Assembly: GCF_932294415.1 (NCBI RefSeq)
Contig: NC_065539.1
Span: forward strand, 48,379,501 to 48,443,500
DNA: 64,000 nt
Reading direction: 5' to 3'
Source: Quercus robur
Taxonomy: Eukaryota > Streptophyta > Magnoliopsida > Fagales > Fagaceae
Under the pieces are notes generated by a model that worked only from the letters and a program-made list of their open reading frames with translations, did no database searches and was not told the origin of the DNA. Positions 38,775-54,237 of the stretch are shown here, piece after piece. The first letter of the stretch is position 1. Each line of letters begins with the position of its first letter. Made by a program: the position numbers and the translations under genes.

Positions 38775-41700
38775 TCTATTTATCAGCACTAATTCAGGTA
38801 TAACTTGAGCACCTAAGATCTAATTTTTCTTGCTGTTTGGTTCATTAATTTTTTTGGTTTTAATTGATGACAATATTAAATCCTTCTCCTATAAAACCTA
38901 GCATTTACCACTAAACCCTTTTCCATTACACAGTTGCTATTTAAAGTATAGTAGCTTTCTTTGGACTGAAAACATTTTTCAACTTCTCACAATATATGAC
39001 TATTGGAGCTGGGTATCTCAGGATAACATGGGGTATAATGATTGCGAGATTGTGGGTGATTAGAACCTGTTGTTTAGTGGATGTTGACAAGTAATTTTCT
39101 TAGTTATTGTGGGTTGTTTAGGTGTACATGGAAATGTAGGCAACTTCAACTTTAGCTTATAGGAGCTAAAAGTAGAAGCTGCCTCTTGTAGAGAAATATG
39201 GCAATGATGTCAGTGTGGGTTAATAAGCAGAACCACAGTAGGGTGGTGGTGGAGGTTTACTCACATGATTCTAGCTCTATAGGTCGTTGGGGTGGATTCC
39301 CCTATCAGTTACTGAGTAGGCTGATTATTTGGCTATTATAGGTGCTCAATCAACTTCTCATTTTTATAAATTTTTAGGAATAAGGCTTGCCTAAGTTTTC
39401 CCCTCTTTTTGATATGTTCTTAGTTTTGATTTTGGTCATCTAGTTGTTTGTTTGTTCATTGTGTTTTTTTCTTTTTTGGGTTGTCTTTTATCTACCTTTT
39501 CTCTTTTGGAGATCTCTACCCGATCCCTTGTATCTTTCTCTCAATATTTATTTTTATTTTCCTTTGAAAAAGGAAAAAGTTCTATAGCCTTCCCTAGATA
39601 TTGGAGCAATTGGCCAAAGTTACAAGAGTGGGGTACTTTGTGTACACAGCCTCTGTACATGAGGTGGATTAGGGGACCCCCTTCAATTGATAAGAGTGGG
39701 CATACTAGGCATTGGGAGCTACCTATGGTTTGAAATGGTGGTTTTCTAGTAAGCTGTTGGGAGAGGAGAGGAAGAGCCTAGCTTTGTTTGGATATGGCCT
39801 TGTGGCATGAGTAGTTTTTGGGTAAGTAATATTTTTAAGATTAAAGGCAGATGCTTGTGGTGGCATGAGTAGTTTACTGCTTAGATGTGGCATGAAGTGG
39901 TGCTGGTGCTAGGTTAACCATAGTGGGATTGAAACAGTAGAAGTTAGGAGTTATTATGCCACAATTTGTTTTTTGGTTTAATGGTAGTCATCTTAAAATT
40001 TTGTCCAGAAGAGCATGCTCATTGTTAGAGTTTGTAACTTTTGAAATGTCCCCATAACTCCAATGGCTAGTCATATGAGTTAGCCCAATTTCATACCTTT
40101 TTATGTAATTAGTGTTTTGACAACCTTTCTATTGAGGTGTATTTTAAAGTAAGTTTGTTTTTGGCATCCTTTGTTTTCTCAATGACCATGTTTTCTACAG
40201 AAAGTTATTTTAGTTGCAACATTCAGCTTGAGGTGGTTTTGTTTGGTTGGCCAAATTTTAACCAGTTCTTTTTTAGAAATTTCTATTTATTATTCAATTA
40301 CTCCATGTTGCTTTGTTTGAAAGGTGGCAAAATACAATTAAGAGGTGGAATATATCTGCTTTATATCTGTAGTATGGAACAACTGTCCTTGTGATGTTAC
40401 CCTGAATATCGGCCTTTGGCATACATTGGTTTGCAGTGATTCCGATAGTTGGTGTCATGGTTGGCAAACTAAGATCATTTTATTTGGTCTTTGGGAATTG
40501 GGATTTCTCATTGGGGGATATACAGAATACTAAAGATATCTTGATGCTGGCCATCAAAGCTGGCTATAAAGACTTGGTGTTATGGAGAGTGGTGCTTATT
40601 TCACACCTGTGTCATACTGTGTTTTTATAAACTGATAACGTGACTTTAAACCACGTTTTCAGTTATAAAATTAAAAACTCAAGTGTGTGTTACACACTTT
40701 GTAGTGTGTACAAGAGTGTTTTCCCAATTAAGAAATATTTTTGTACGTGTGCTCTGTTATAACTGATCAGTCAATTGTAATCTGAATCTCTTTTTGGTAG
40801 AAAGGCAGTGATGGTAAGGTTAAGCCAAAGTTTAAATCTGAGGCTAAATTACAAATTAAACTCTTACCGTCGTTAAGTTTGGTTTGTTTTCATTTTCTTC
40901 TTTGTAGTTTCAATTGCTTTCATTACAATCTTTTAACTTACATCTGTTTTCCACTTGGTGTTCCATTTTCATGGCTACCGTAACACTTTTCCATTTGATA
41001 CTACCATTCCATCCATTTTCAATTAAGTGGGCTACCCCTAAAGCCCCTTGGTCAAAGGAAAAGACAAAACAATGAAAATTAGAGAATGAAAGATGAACAA
41101 AATAAAAAGGTGGGAGCATTGGAATGAGCCATTGACACAATATGATCAATTTAAGATATGATGAATGTCAATTACTGCTATTTTAAACCTGATTCATTAT
41201 ATTATTATGAGAAATCTTGATTACAAGTGTTCAATTCTGGATAATAAGAATTGTATTGCAAGAGGATGACTTGATTATCATCTTTTTGTTTTTGTTTTTT
41301 TGGCATGCACCTATCTTTTCTAGTGACATACAAGATTCTTGAATAGTGATTTGTTTTGCGGATGACAGAAATGACAAGCACTGTAATTAAATTTTGTTTT
41401 AGATTATGAAGCACTGTAATTAAATAGAAACAGAAGAGGAACGCTACCTTCATCTTCCCTTATTAGAGCAGTGAAAACAAAACTAGGAATGGAGATTGGA
41501 ATCCTTCCCAGTTCCACAACATAAACGGCCCAAGCCCAATTAACAATAGAGTGAGCCAAAACATTAATTCTCTCTCTCTCTCTCTTTTTCTCTTTTAGAG
41601 AGTTTTAACTTATGATATCTGTTTCTAATGATAGTTTTTTTATCATCATACCAAAACATCAATTGATTTTAGACCTCTCTAGTCACATGAAAAGCTTGCC

Positions 41701-42350
41701 AACAAGAATAAATGGATACTATATGTTTAGTGTCTAAAATCATGAGGAACCCTTTTACCCGCATATAAATAGTACTACCTAGATCATGAAATAAAAAACA
41801 TTTAATATATATATATATATATATATATACCTATAAAATTCAATAATTGAGGAATGAAAATTTAAGCCTTGGATATCTTCATTAGAAAAACTAGAGCTAC
41901 ATAGCTCTTGGCTAAGCTACAATATTTTAAGTCTTAGAGAGGACTAAAACTTGGGGACGTTCTTATGACATTACATTCAATTTCATTATTTGCTTGATAA
42001 TGGGATGGTGGACTAGGAAGCAAAGAGGAAGCATACACATGTAAGTCGATAATGATTTGACATAGAAAAATGACATATAATATGTCAAGGGTTCTTTTTA
42101 TATTTCTTGTACCTTAGACACGCGTCTTGATGTTATTGAAAAACGCTTAGTCTATACTTTTTCTAAGAAGGAAGTTGGGCCTGGTGCTCCGTAGAATGGG
42201 TTCCAAAGTATCATTCTGTCGCTGCCAGTTTGTGTGTAAACGTTGAGTCCAAAGTCCAAGGGAAGACACTGCAAAGTGAGCTTATCCTCTATTTTTGCTG
42301 CAGAAGGAACCTTTCTCCAGTTTCTGCCATAGGTCTGACTTTTTTGCTAT

Positions 42351-42530
42351 GCAGCAAAACTTTTTGCCGAGCAGTAAAACCGTCTGCTGTGCAGTAAAAC
42401 TTTTTGCTGTGTAATAAAGCTTCCTGCTGTGCAGTAAAAGTTTTTATTGTGCATTAAAGCTGTTTGTTGTGCAGTAAAGCCTTCTACTGTGCAGTAAAGC
42501 CTTCTGCCGTGCAGTAAAGCCTTTTGCAAT
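42351..42530. repeat. 20-bp minisatellite, nine units
   Basis: Nine consecutive 20-bp units in exact register, consensus GCAGTAAAGCYTTYTGCTGT. The minus-strand 60-codon open frame here is a by-product, since 20 is not a multiple of three. Confidence 0.9.
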
Positions 42531-44450
42531 GTGAATGACTACTCTTCATTTTTTACTGTAGAAATACTTTTCTACTTCTTACATATAAACAAATCTAAAA
42601 CCCAAAGAAAATATCAATCAAGCAAATGTTACCTTACATGGGTTAGCATATTCTCAAATATATACATACACATATTCGTAAATATACTTATACGTATTCA
42701 CATATACTTCTATAAAATATATGGCAGAGCATAAGCTACAAGGTATATGTATATATACTTATGGCAGGATAATAATTAGTTCGTGTCAAAAGTAAAACAC
42801 ATAATAACAAAGAAATAAGAAAGCTTCAACCGAAAAGGTTTAGATAGTATAATAGCTAACACGGTAAATATAATAAAAAGGTATTACAGCAGAATAACTA
42901 GTAAATCAAGTAAAGATTCCATAGCAGGACAACTGATGCAGCAAATGTGATAAAAACGTGCTATGATAGAATGACTAAATACAGCAGATATAAGTTATAA
43001 CGAGTGAAATCAAATATATTTGCAATCAAAATCAAGTATTGAATTTTCTCATAAAATAAGTAAACCAAGAAGGAATCCAAACCCCAACTTGAACAACCTT
43101 GTCATAGGCTTTTGCCATCAAAGTTGTGCATTTTGGAGAATAGGCCTAAATGGCTACTAACTATTACTTTTGGGGACTTCAAAGAGTGGGTTTGCTAAGA
43201 GGGAGGGAAAAGATGGTCTATTGATGCATGCCCCTATTCCTGCTGTGTTTTCTCTCTTCTTTTTATCACTTTCTTTCTTTCTTTCTCTCCGTTCTTTTTA
43301 CACTTAGTTGCTTACTACTCTCTTGCCGTGGGTTGTTCCCCCTTTGGTCTTTTCTTTTCTTGGGTCCCTTTCTCTTTCTAAGTGCCTCCCTTAGGTGCTT
43401 CCCCCCCATTAAGTCTCCCCCCTTTTTGCCATGGTTAACTCTTCCTTTTATAGTGAGCTAATTCAATGAGATTTCTCCTTTTTACCTCTAGGATTTCATC
43501 AACTATTTTTGGCTTGTTGTGGGCATCCCTTTAGGACTACCCACCAACCCATTGGTTGCTCGGCTACTACTTCTGCTCAGAATACGTCAGTTGCACCATT
43601 ACTCATTTCATGACAAAATTTCCTTTTGTTTGTTCTTGCTGTATACCTCTACCTCTAGGTGACTAACCAATAAGGATTGGGCTATTTCCCTGCCTAGCTC
43701 TATAGCATGCATCAAATGGTCCCAACCATCTATTACTTCTTTTGGGTAAAATACCATCCTAACAAGGTATATTCCCAAAAAGAAGTCATGGTTGGAAACC
43801 AAATATAGACCCCATTTTCCCCCCACCATCAAACCACACCCTTTGAATCCCCTTGATCATGGGCCCACCTCCCTTGTATTGGCTGGGTACAGGTTGATGG
43901 TGCTCCGGCCTTTTTGTGCTTGCTTCATTGTCTTCTATTTTTGTCTTCTTTCGTTCCCACGTTGTTTTCATCGTAGCAGATTAGTTTTGTTTCGTTCTGC
44001 TGTGTGTTTTTGTCTTATTTCTTCATGCGTTTCCTGCTACGTTTGTCATTTTCCTTTGGTTTGGTTTTTCTTTCCTTCACGTGATTCCCACTGCTAACAC
44101 TTCCTACTGTTCCTTGTTTCTTTTCATCGTGCTTTTTCATAGTAGTTTTCACTCCTATCTTTTTATACAAAAGGATTTGGGTCTTTGTGGGCCAAATAAT
44201 GTTGATTGGATCAAAAGGGTCTTGGGTCCAATTTGTCTTTATTTGCCGAAGCTATTCTACCGAAGAACTGTATTCTGCAGCAGATATGTATTCTGTTACA
44301 GATTTGTAATTTGCTGTAAATTTGCGTTTTGCTGTAGATCGCTTTTCCTTGCACTTTTTTCTTTGGACCTTTCTTGCTCTTCGGTCTTCTTGGTGGGTAT
44401 TTGAACCTTGATTTTTATTGGGCTTTCTTCCTCATGGGCTTTTGGATATG
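42531..44450. other. gene-poor DNA, possibly retroelement-derived
   Basis: No conserved protein motif. T/C-rich open frames (43228-43461, 43792-44404) look like low-complexity sequence. GCTGTAGAT and CTGCAGCAGAT motifs near 44270-44340 echo the 20-bp minisatellite, which hints that both derive from one decayed repeat. Confidence 0.4.
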
Positions 44451-44454
44451 GATT

Positions 44455-46830
44455 CGCAAAAATGGGCATCAACATAATACAATTTAACCAAGCAATAATA
44501 TACGAAACTTTTTTTTTTTTTTTTTTGGAGAAAGTAAATGAATAATTAATCATTTTTCATAAAAATTGCAAATTTTAAAATGATGCGTTGATGCTTGAAA
44601 TCTTTACGAGTGTTCAATAGCTGGAGAGACCCTTGTTGGATGGTGTTGATGGAGTACAAAACAACTTCGCCCCGCTAATTAATTTTACGAAAATATAATT
44701 AATCTAAGAGACAAAAAGAGCATTTTTCATATGAGTTTTGAGGGTTTTTTTGGGCTTCTTCTTTAAAGAGCACGTAATACTTGAAGGAAAGACTTCATCA
44801 ATTACAAAGAACTCTAGATACAAGAATTATAATTCAGTACTTATGATTGATCGAAGTTAATCCATAATCAATCAATATCATATATAAAAGCAAGGATTTC
44901 ATGTTAGAGAACATAAGGTTGTGCCATGTGGTGCATGCTTTGAAATACTCTTTATTTAGGCTTTTAAATCAACAAAATTTGCATTTTTATCAATAGAATA
45001 AGTGCATATATTAATTATCTATAGTTGTGCATTAATTATTTATATTAAATGAATTTATATGATTATTTCTATAAGGGTCCGCCTAATGTATGTTCTAATA
45101 ATCTATTTTAGGAAACATTTTATGAAAAATTGAAAAAGTTAAAAAAAAAAGTCAGTCACTTTTTTATTTTTCCATAAAAGGTTTTCTAAAATGATTTAGG
45201 AATGTATGTCCTAAGGGCATATGTTAGTAAAACTCTTTTTATCAACTCTATACAAGAAATAATTTTTAGTTGGAATAATTAAAAAAAATTTAGAATATGA
45301 CATCCTTCCTCATGTTTAGTTTCTTTGAAAACAATTGATGCAAAAGCCATAAAAAATTAAATATTTGTGAATTCACTAAAATTATCTTAACCATTTAAAT
45401 TTCCTAACACCTTTTAGTGACATGTAATATATATGTTAGTTCCACACACACACATGCCTATCTATATTAACCACTATATCATGCAATTTTCAATTTGTAA
45501 ACACACACAAACACACACAGATATATATATATATATATATATATAATATGATCAAATCACTACACTACTCTTAGTGTCTTTCTATTTTGTCTATAAAATA
45601 ATTAAATATTACAATTTTTTACAAGACAAATTATTGAAATAATTTTTTTTATATATCAATAATTGGGATTGAGGGATTTGAATCCTGAATGTCTTTGTTG
45701 AACAAGTGTCAATTAATTAAGATACAAGATTCTCGATAAAAGTTATTAAATTGGAGAAAACTAATAATAAGTTGCACTACTGTCGGACTAAGCTACAGAT
45801 ATCCCAATACCATCTCATTCTTCAGGTCGTTCCTATTCACTCGAGCTTCTACCTCTTCAAGGCCAATCAGTCTCACAAGCACCGTAAAAAACAAATACTG
45901 CAGAGTTAACTGTAAAAAACAAATAGTAAAATACTACTAGGCTAGATAGAAATATAGAATCATAGAATATAGAACATAGAACTAGCCGTAAAAAACAAAT
46001 ACTGCGGAGTTAACTGTAAAAAGCAAATAGTAAAATACTACTAGGCTAGATAGAAATATAGAATCATAGAAATAGAACATAGAACCAGGAAAAGAGTCAG
46101 TTATGGTCCTGGTGGAGTTCACGGGTTAGAGCCCTTTAAATCTAGTCGTAAAAAATAACCTTGATAGGTGAGGCTATTTGGGCCACCCAACCACCATTGA
46201 GTTGATTGTCCTTTATTGATTCACATTGATTTTAAAAGATTTAAACTTTGGATATCTTCATTAAAAAAATGATACCTACATGACTCTTAGCTAAAACACA
46301 ATATTTTACCAAGCAATAATATACGAAGTTTTTATTTTTTATTTTATTTTATAGGAAGCAAAGGAATTAAACATTTATTGTAAAAATGCATAATTTGAAA
46401 TGATGTGTTGATGCCTGAAATTTTTGGGTTTTCTCAACAGTTGGGAGAGCTTGTTGGATGGTGATTAATTTTAGGAAAATATAATCAATCTAGGCCAAGA
46501 AAGGAACATGTTTTATACGAATTTTGAGGGTTTTTTTTGGGGCTTCTTCTTTAAGGAGCATGTGATACTTAAAAAGAAAGATTTCTACAGTTATAGATAA
46601 CTTTTTATACCTACAATTATAAATAACTTTTTATACGAGAAATCACGAGTTAGTACTTATGATTGATTGAAGTTAACCCATAATTTATCTTTTTTTTTTT
46701 GGTGCTTCTTCCTCTTTAAGGAGCATGTGATACTTAAAAGAAATATTTCAACAGTTATAGATAACTTATGATTCGAGAAATCATGAGTCAGTATTTATGA
46801 TTGATTGAAATTAACTCATAATAATTCATC
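44455..46830. repeat. dispersed segmental repeats, three partial copies
   Basis: CCAAGCAATAATATACGAA and the following 350-400 bp (GATGYGTTGATGC, TTTGAGGGTTTTTTT, GGGCTTCTTCTTTAA) occur at about 44491-44860 and again at about 46309-46690. A third partial copy is at about 46690-46825. No coding potential. The same family edge (CTTGGATATCTTCATTA) is near 41868 and 46249. Confidence 0.75.
45882..46090. repeat. 104-bp tandem duplication
   Basis: Copies start CCGTAAAAAACAAATACTGC at 45882 and 45986 and end at ATAGAACATAGAAC. They are almost identical. Confidence 0.88.
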
Positions 46831-47234
46831 TTTAATTTCAATAAAAATTTAAAGTGCATTTATATATATGCAATTTGCTGATTGCCTATTTACTAAAAAA
46901 AATATGAAAAAATTAAAAAGAGGAAATAAATTTATTTTATATGGGTGTGGGACTAGTCAAAATAAGGACCAGTACTTTTATTTTTGTTGAGTAGGTAAGG
47001 ACTAGTACTTAGAAGCGAAGACTACCTCAAAAAAGAGGTTTGATCGAGTATTAACTATTAAGTAGTCAAAGAATTTAAATAAAAATATCAAATTCAAATA
47101 AAATGATAAATTTCCATTCCATATTTTGCCACAATTTATGTATTATATGGAACATGCGAGTAATATATTGCTATTTTCGGACATTTGTCATGTTTTTAAA
47201 GTATCGAAGGCAAGTTAAACTCATTTTATAAACT

Positions 47235-47237
<3 letters not shown>

Positions 47238-47268
<31 letters not shown>
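47238..47268. repeat. (TA)n microsatellite
   Basis: About 15 TA dinucleotides. Similar tracts occur at 45520-45545, 56167-56197 and 63216-63240. Confidence 0.85.
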
Positions 47269-47271
<3 letters not shown>

Positions 47272-47673
47272 CCTTGTTGAGAAGGAATGCGTGCACGTCT
47301 TTCATATATACCTGGTGAAATGTGGTTGACGAGTAATACAAAAGTCAGACATAATAGATAAGAAAAATTATTCACATAACTGTTTAACAAAATATATAAA
47401 CCTTTAACTATTCTAAGGGCCAATGAACTTGACTACTTCAAGAATTGCTGGTGTAATGATTGATGCAAATGGCATGTGCCTCAGTCATCAGAAAAGGAAA
47501 AGAGGGTGTGTTATATACTCTAACTTCAACTTGAGTTTAATTTTCATTGTGTTTTATCCCTGAGTTTAAGCCTTAAGGTAAGTGCATAAAAGGTGGAGTA
47601 CTCAACACAGATAGAGTCACCACTAGATGTTTCATTGTGTTTTTTTTTTTTCGTTTTTCCATATATTGCATTT

Positions 47674-47745
47674 GTTTTCTTCTTGTTTTTGACTCATTCA
47701 TTCTAACAATTGTTAGAATGAATGAGTCAAAAACAAGAAGAAAAC
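47674..47745. repeat. perfect 72-bp palindrome without spacer
   Basis: Two 36-bp arms meet at 47709/47710 (centre AACAATTGTT). The left arm starts GTTTTCTTCTTGTTTTTGAC and the right arm ends with its exact complement. It lies about 290 bp before the PRX-3 TATA box. Confidence 0.92.
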
Positions 47746-48035
47746 CCAATTGAACACTGAATGTGCCACATGTAATCCAATGGCATAAAGCCGATCGTGA
47801 CATTCTGATAAGAGACTGAAAATAAGCTATACTAACTATAAATCATTGATGAGACTAAAACAGGTAGACCTAAACCAGTTTATATTCATAATTATATTTA
47901 TTATTCCCAGACAATCTTAACTTGCACGTCTAGAAAGACATATTTTAGTACTAATACAAAAAAAATCAACGGTTACTTCAAACAGTGCTTGCTGAACTAT
48001 TCATAGGGAAATAAGATTCCTATTTGCTCTCTCTC

Positions 48036-48052
48036 TATATAAGGATGCAATG
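48036..48052 (+). promoter_or_regulatory. core promoter of PRX-3
   Basis: TATATAA followed by GGATGCAATG, 69 bp before the ATG; then a GA-rich leader. Confidence 0.78.
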
Positions 48053-48104
48053 TATGAGTGGCAAAGCAATATAGCAGCAGAGAGAGAGAGAGAAAGAGAG
48101 AAAG

Positions 48105-50195
<2,091 letters not shown>

Positions 50196-52600
50196 TGGAA
50201 TGTATAATTTATTTATATGGATATGTATATTTTCCATTCTCTTAATTATGATAAATAATTTGTGATCCATAATTGTTTGGACAAAAAAAATTCAAAACAA
50301 AGGCAACTTGCATTCTAGCTGAAATCCAAATACGAGCAAGTATTGGCCGAAATGAAATGACCCATAATTTTTTTCGAGGTGGAACGAGGGAGTTCCTTCT
50401 TCGGGTTTGCTTACCAATATGGTATTTTTCGACCACTCCGACTAAAATGAAATGGAATCAATAATAATTTAATAAACCAAACTTATGCAAATGATCACCA
50501 CGTTCAATCCGTGTTCAATAAATTTTTCACAAGAGATAATTAAGTAGTGGTGACATAGCAAGAGGCTTTAGGATAAAACTTGATATAGTTCTATGAAGAT
50601 AAAGAAAATGATCTTTTCCACTTGTTTTGAAATAAGGAAATTCCATTTCATTATAAGGATTAGGTATAGTTAACAAATCTTAGATGATAAATGAGTGAAG
50701 CTTGTGTCTAGTGTCTTTTTGTATTGGACACACTATGATTCGGATACGTGTCCGCAGCGTAGTGTGTCTAATGTAAAAAAAGCACTAGATACAAGCTATA
50801 TCTATAATAAATATAATGTCACAATATTTAAATTCAATTATCATTTCTTACTTGGTGGGAATAAAATTAAAAATTATGTTAAAGAAACTGAATTTGAATC
50901 ATAAGTTAATCCTCTCTATTTTATTGCAAATGGAGAGGATCTTGATCTTGAGGGTAAATGACACATCAAATCCAAAAAGAGAATCTCATGAGTTAGAACT
51001 TAGAGCACTGGTAAAACGAATAGTGCTCATGCAGTGACATGAATCAAATTAGTCTTTGATCTATATATCTTAAAAGAATTAATCAAGTTATAATTAAATG
51101 TTCATTATAATTGTTTATATAGTCGAAATCAATCTAGTATATGCATGATGTGAGATACAACACACGCTTGCATAATACACATTTATAAAATTCAATGTAA
51201 TACGATACATATAACCTGGGATGTTACAAATTGAGCCTATATTTTTTAAAAGATCATCAGGGTTGCCTCTTGGTTTGTTTCCAAGATCCTTTATTAATTG
51301 AGCAAAAATTTCCGTTGATTACAAACATGTGATGGTGGTTTGGGTTTGCTTATTCACTTAATGGGATATATAAAAGTATAGCTATATTAAAAATTAAATA
51401 AACTCCACAAAATAAGCATAAAATTATGATGTGATGCGCTATTTAATGTATTGATTAAGTCAATGTCGGTGTTGATAGACAAGTTGACCGGCCAAGACTG
51501 GTTGGATTTGAATCATTTGTTAGAAATGGAGAAAGAATCAAAGAACTAGGAAAATAATACATAATAATATATTGAGTATATTGAGTTATTAACCCATATT
51601 CTCTTTCATCGAGGAATTGCCGGATTAGGATTACGGAATGAAGAAGATTTAAAAACCTTTAGAACTGAAGAAGTCTACGAACTACGATTTCCAAAACAAA
51701 CAAACAAAAAAAAGAAGTCTATGCTCCTTTGGTCACGTATTGCATGAGCAGTGAGCACGTTATCAAAAGCAAGAATAAAAAATTTATAAAGGCGTGTGAT
51801 ACACACACGTACGCTTGAGTGTGCCCACGGGCCACAGTCACTACGTGAGAAATAATTTACTGAAATACTACAAAATTTTCTATATATAATAATGACCAAA
51901 AAAAAAAAAATATTCATTCAAATATTATATGATAGAATTTATAGTAACATTTCTTCTATTAGAAAGTTGAAATTCATCAATTATATTTATTAGCTTTTAA
52001 CCCGTGCTTACACGCGGATATGTTTAATTGTAACGGTACTTCGGGTATGAAGTATGAAACACAGAAATAAAAAAGTGTAGATCTAACCTTGGATGTAAAA
52101 CACAACTATCAAACGAAGATCTATGGTTCGAGGCCAATTGACATCAATTGGAAGCATATAACGACATTTTTGTTATTCTTTAAGGAACTATGTATTACAC
52201 TGGGTCATTTTCCTATGTGACACATATATGAACAATGAATAGCACACAAATAGATAGATTCGAATAATGAATGAGAAAAACATATTTGTATGGTTCTCAT
52301 CTCAAGAATAGTTGAGTAATAAGTATTATATTGAAATTAAAGCAATGGCATTATTGTGGTTTAGCAAAATTAAGAAAGTTCAATTGGACACTTGATACAA
52401 AATTAGATTTAAATTGGAATCTAATTTGGATTCTAATTGGATTTTTTCTCAGTTTTGACTTTAAATAAATAAATATATATATTAATTATCACATAGTTTA
52501 TAAATATTTTAAAATAAAATTAATACAAACTTTAATATAATTTTCTCTTCAAACAATTACTAACCGTGTATATTGTTTGAATTTACCATTTCTCTTGAAT
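50196..52600. other. AT-rich intergenic region after PRX-3
   Basis: No gene. It contains a foldback element (50700-50796) and otherwise anonymous sequence with A-runs. The short open frames have no recognisable motif. Confidence 0.6.
50700..50796. repeat. 97-bp foldback (hairpin) element
   Basis: Arms of about 35 bp: the left is GCTTGTGTCTAGTGTCTTTT...GGACACACTA and the right is TAGTGTGTCTAATG...CACTAGATACAAGC. The loop is about 25 nt. A few mismatches. It could be a foldback MITE; a small-RNA precursor is less likely but possible. Confidence 0.8.
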
Positions 52601-52604
52601 GTTA

Positions 52605-53440
52605 TACATTTTTAGACCCCTTAAACACAAACAGATTAACCTAGTTATTTAGTCAAGTGATTAACTTAGGTAAATTATGCAGATCTAGGTTAACATAGAT
52701 AAATTATATCATTGAAACAGTGCAGAAAATAAAGAACACAAAGATATGATAATTTAGGAAAACCAAGCTGGTAAAAAACCTGGAAAAAATTTAACCTAGT
52801 CATCCTCAAGGTAAAATAGATCCACTATGAAAGAATTAAAGTTTACACAATAACGACTTAGACTACTAACATCTTATTGCTACTTTGAGTAGGAAACTTA
52901 CTACCATGACCACGTGATAGCTCTGAGTCTACGTACTACTTCTTTCTTGAATTCACAGCAACCACAAGTACTCCCACTTGTGTTTTTCTTTAAGCTCTTT
53001 GGGCAGCAATTGAAACGATCATCAAACTCTCGACATGAATCTTGATTCTTGATAATTCTAAGTATGTATGAAGGCAAACACCTCTAGATCTCACAAGAGA
53101 TTTATACACAGCATAAACAACAACAATAAAACGTGATTAGGGTTTTTTCCTTTTATACTTAAGGTAAAACATAAAACCCTACACGTTATATGGGCTTGGG
53201 TTGAGTTGAAAATTCTGCAGAAAAACAATCTGCATGAGTTTTGATCGATTGAGTCTAATTTTCAATCGATCGAGCCTTACAGATTTACACAATAAATCCT
53301 GCAGTACACTCGATTCCAACTTTACACAAATACACTTTGAGCAAGTTTAAAACAAGATTAAATGTTTTGATCATGATTTGCCAATATTATATAATGAAGT
53401 TTTAATACATTTAAACCTAAAGTCTTAGAACCTAACACAT
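52605..53440 (-). mobile_element. possible LTR fragment or solo LTR
   Basis: On - the sequence begins TGTTAGGTTCTAAGACTTTA, the form of many plant LTR starts. It contains TATA-like and ATCGATCGA-rich stretches. The far end near 52610 is unclear and no target duplication was found. Confidence 0.4.
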
Positions 53441-54220
53441 GTTTGTTTCTCAAAAATGAAGAGATAATTGTCTCACTTTGCTTAACAATGTGTATTGCAT
53501 GTGTATAGTATAACTTACCTCATTACTTTTGAGTGAGTTTATGGTATATTTTGTTTTTTAACTTTTTTTTTTCCTTCTCTTTTGTGTGTATTTCTTTAAA
53601 AAAAAAAAAAAATTGTTTGAATTTTGACTTCTGTATAGAGCCCAAATCTCCGTGATTTCTTTTATAGGGCTAGCTAAATAAGATGTACTAGCATTTGGTG
53701 CATTGGAATGATTAGTTCAAACACTATACGACAACAAGAGAATGGATTCCCTTTTAGTTCATATTATATATATAATAAAAGAGAATTAAAGTTGTGACCA
53801 AAATCTTCCCAATAAAGCATCTTCAAATTTTGCACTTTTGTTTCACATTGGCATGTTGCATATTTGGTGTTGACCCAGATGAAACGATGACAGAAAAGGC
53901 ATCACTAGGTGTTCCAAAATCTTTTCATGCACTGAAAAGGGCATCCCAATAAGTGACCAAACATGCCATGCATGCACGTTCTAAATATTACAGTCAAATC
54001 CTAACCAGTAATCACCTTCACGTAATTTCATACTTAATTCATCATTGAGCTAATTAAAAGTACTAACCAAATAGTCTAGAGAGAAATCAAGTTACAAACC
54101 AAGTCAATCTGAAACTCTCTTGCATTTAGTGTTAAAATTTATTACTGTTGTAGGCTTAGCTGTTTTCTATCATTGATTAAACAATGAATTGTTTGCCAAA
54201 GAAGAAGGTCGCTAGCTCCC
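53441..54220. other. PRX-4 upstream region
   Basis: No gene. AT-rich with an A-run near 53597-53611. Short blocks resemble the region before PRX-3. Confidence 0.55.
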
Positions 54221-54237
54221 TATATAAGGATGCAATG
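54221..54237 (+). promoter_or_regulatory. core promoter of the PRX-4 pseudogene
   Basis: TATATAA followed by GGATGCAATG, 78 bp before the ATG. It is still intact although the gene is not. Confidence 0.72.

Larger units (their letters stand above)
36613..42350. other. gene-poor intergenic region
   Basis: No reliable gene. The hyccin 3' UTR occupies the first few hundred bases. Beyond it are low-complexity tracts and a repeated segment (TAGATATGCATTATGRGTTC, near 37998 and 38692). There is an inverted repeat at 38105-38246, a C-run at 38753-38774, a small hairpin at 40630-40664 and (TA)n at 41806-41829. Open frames are short and without family motifs. Confidence 0.65.

Noticed and set aside
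43228-44404. Several hydrophobic or Cys-rich open frames on +
   Set aside because: T/C-rich low-complexity DNA gives apparent Phe/Leu/Ser/Cys-rich peptides; no domain, no splice signals, no paralog.
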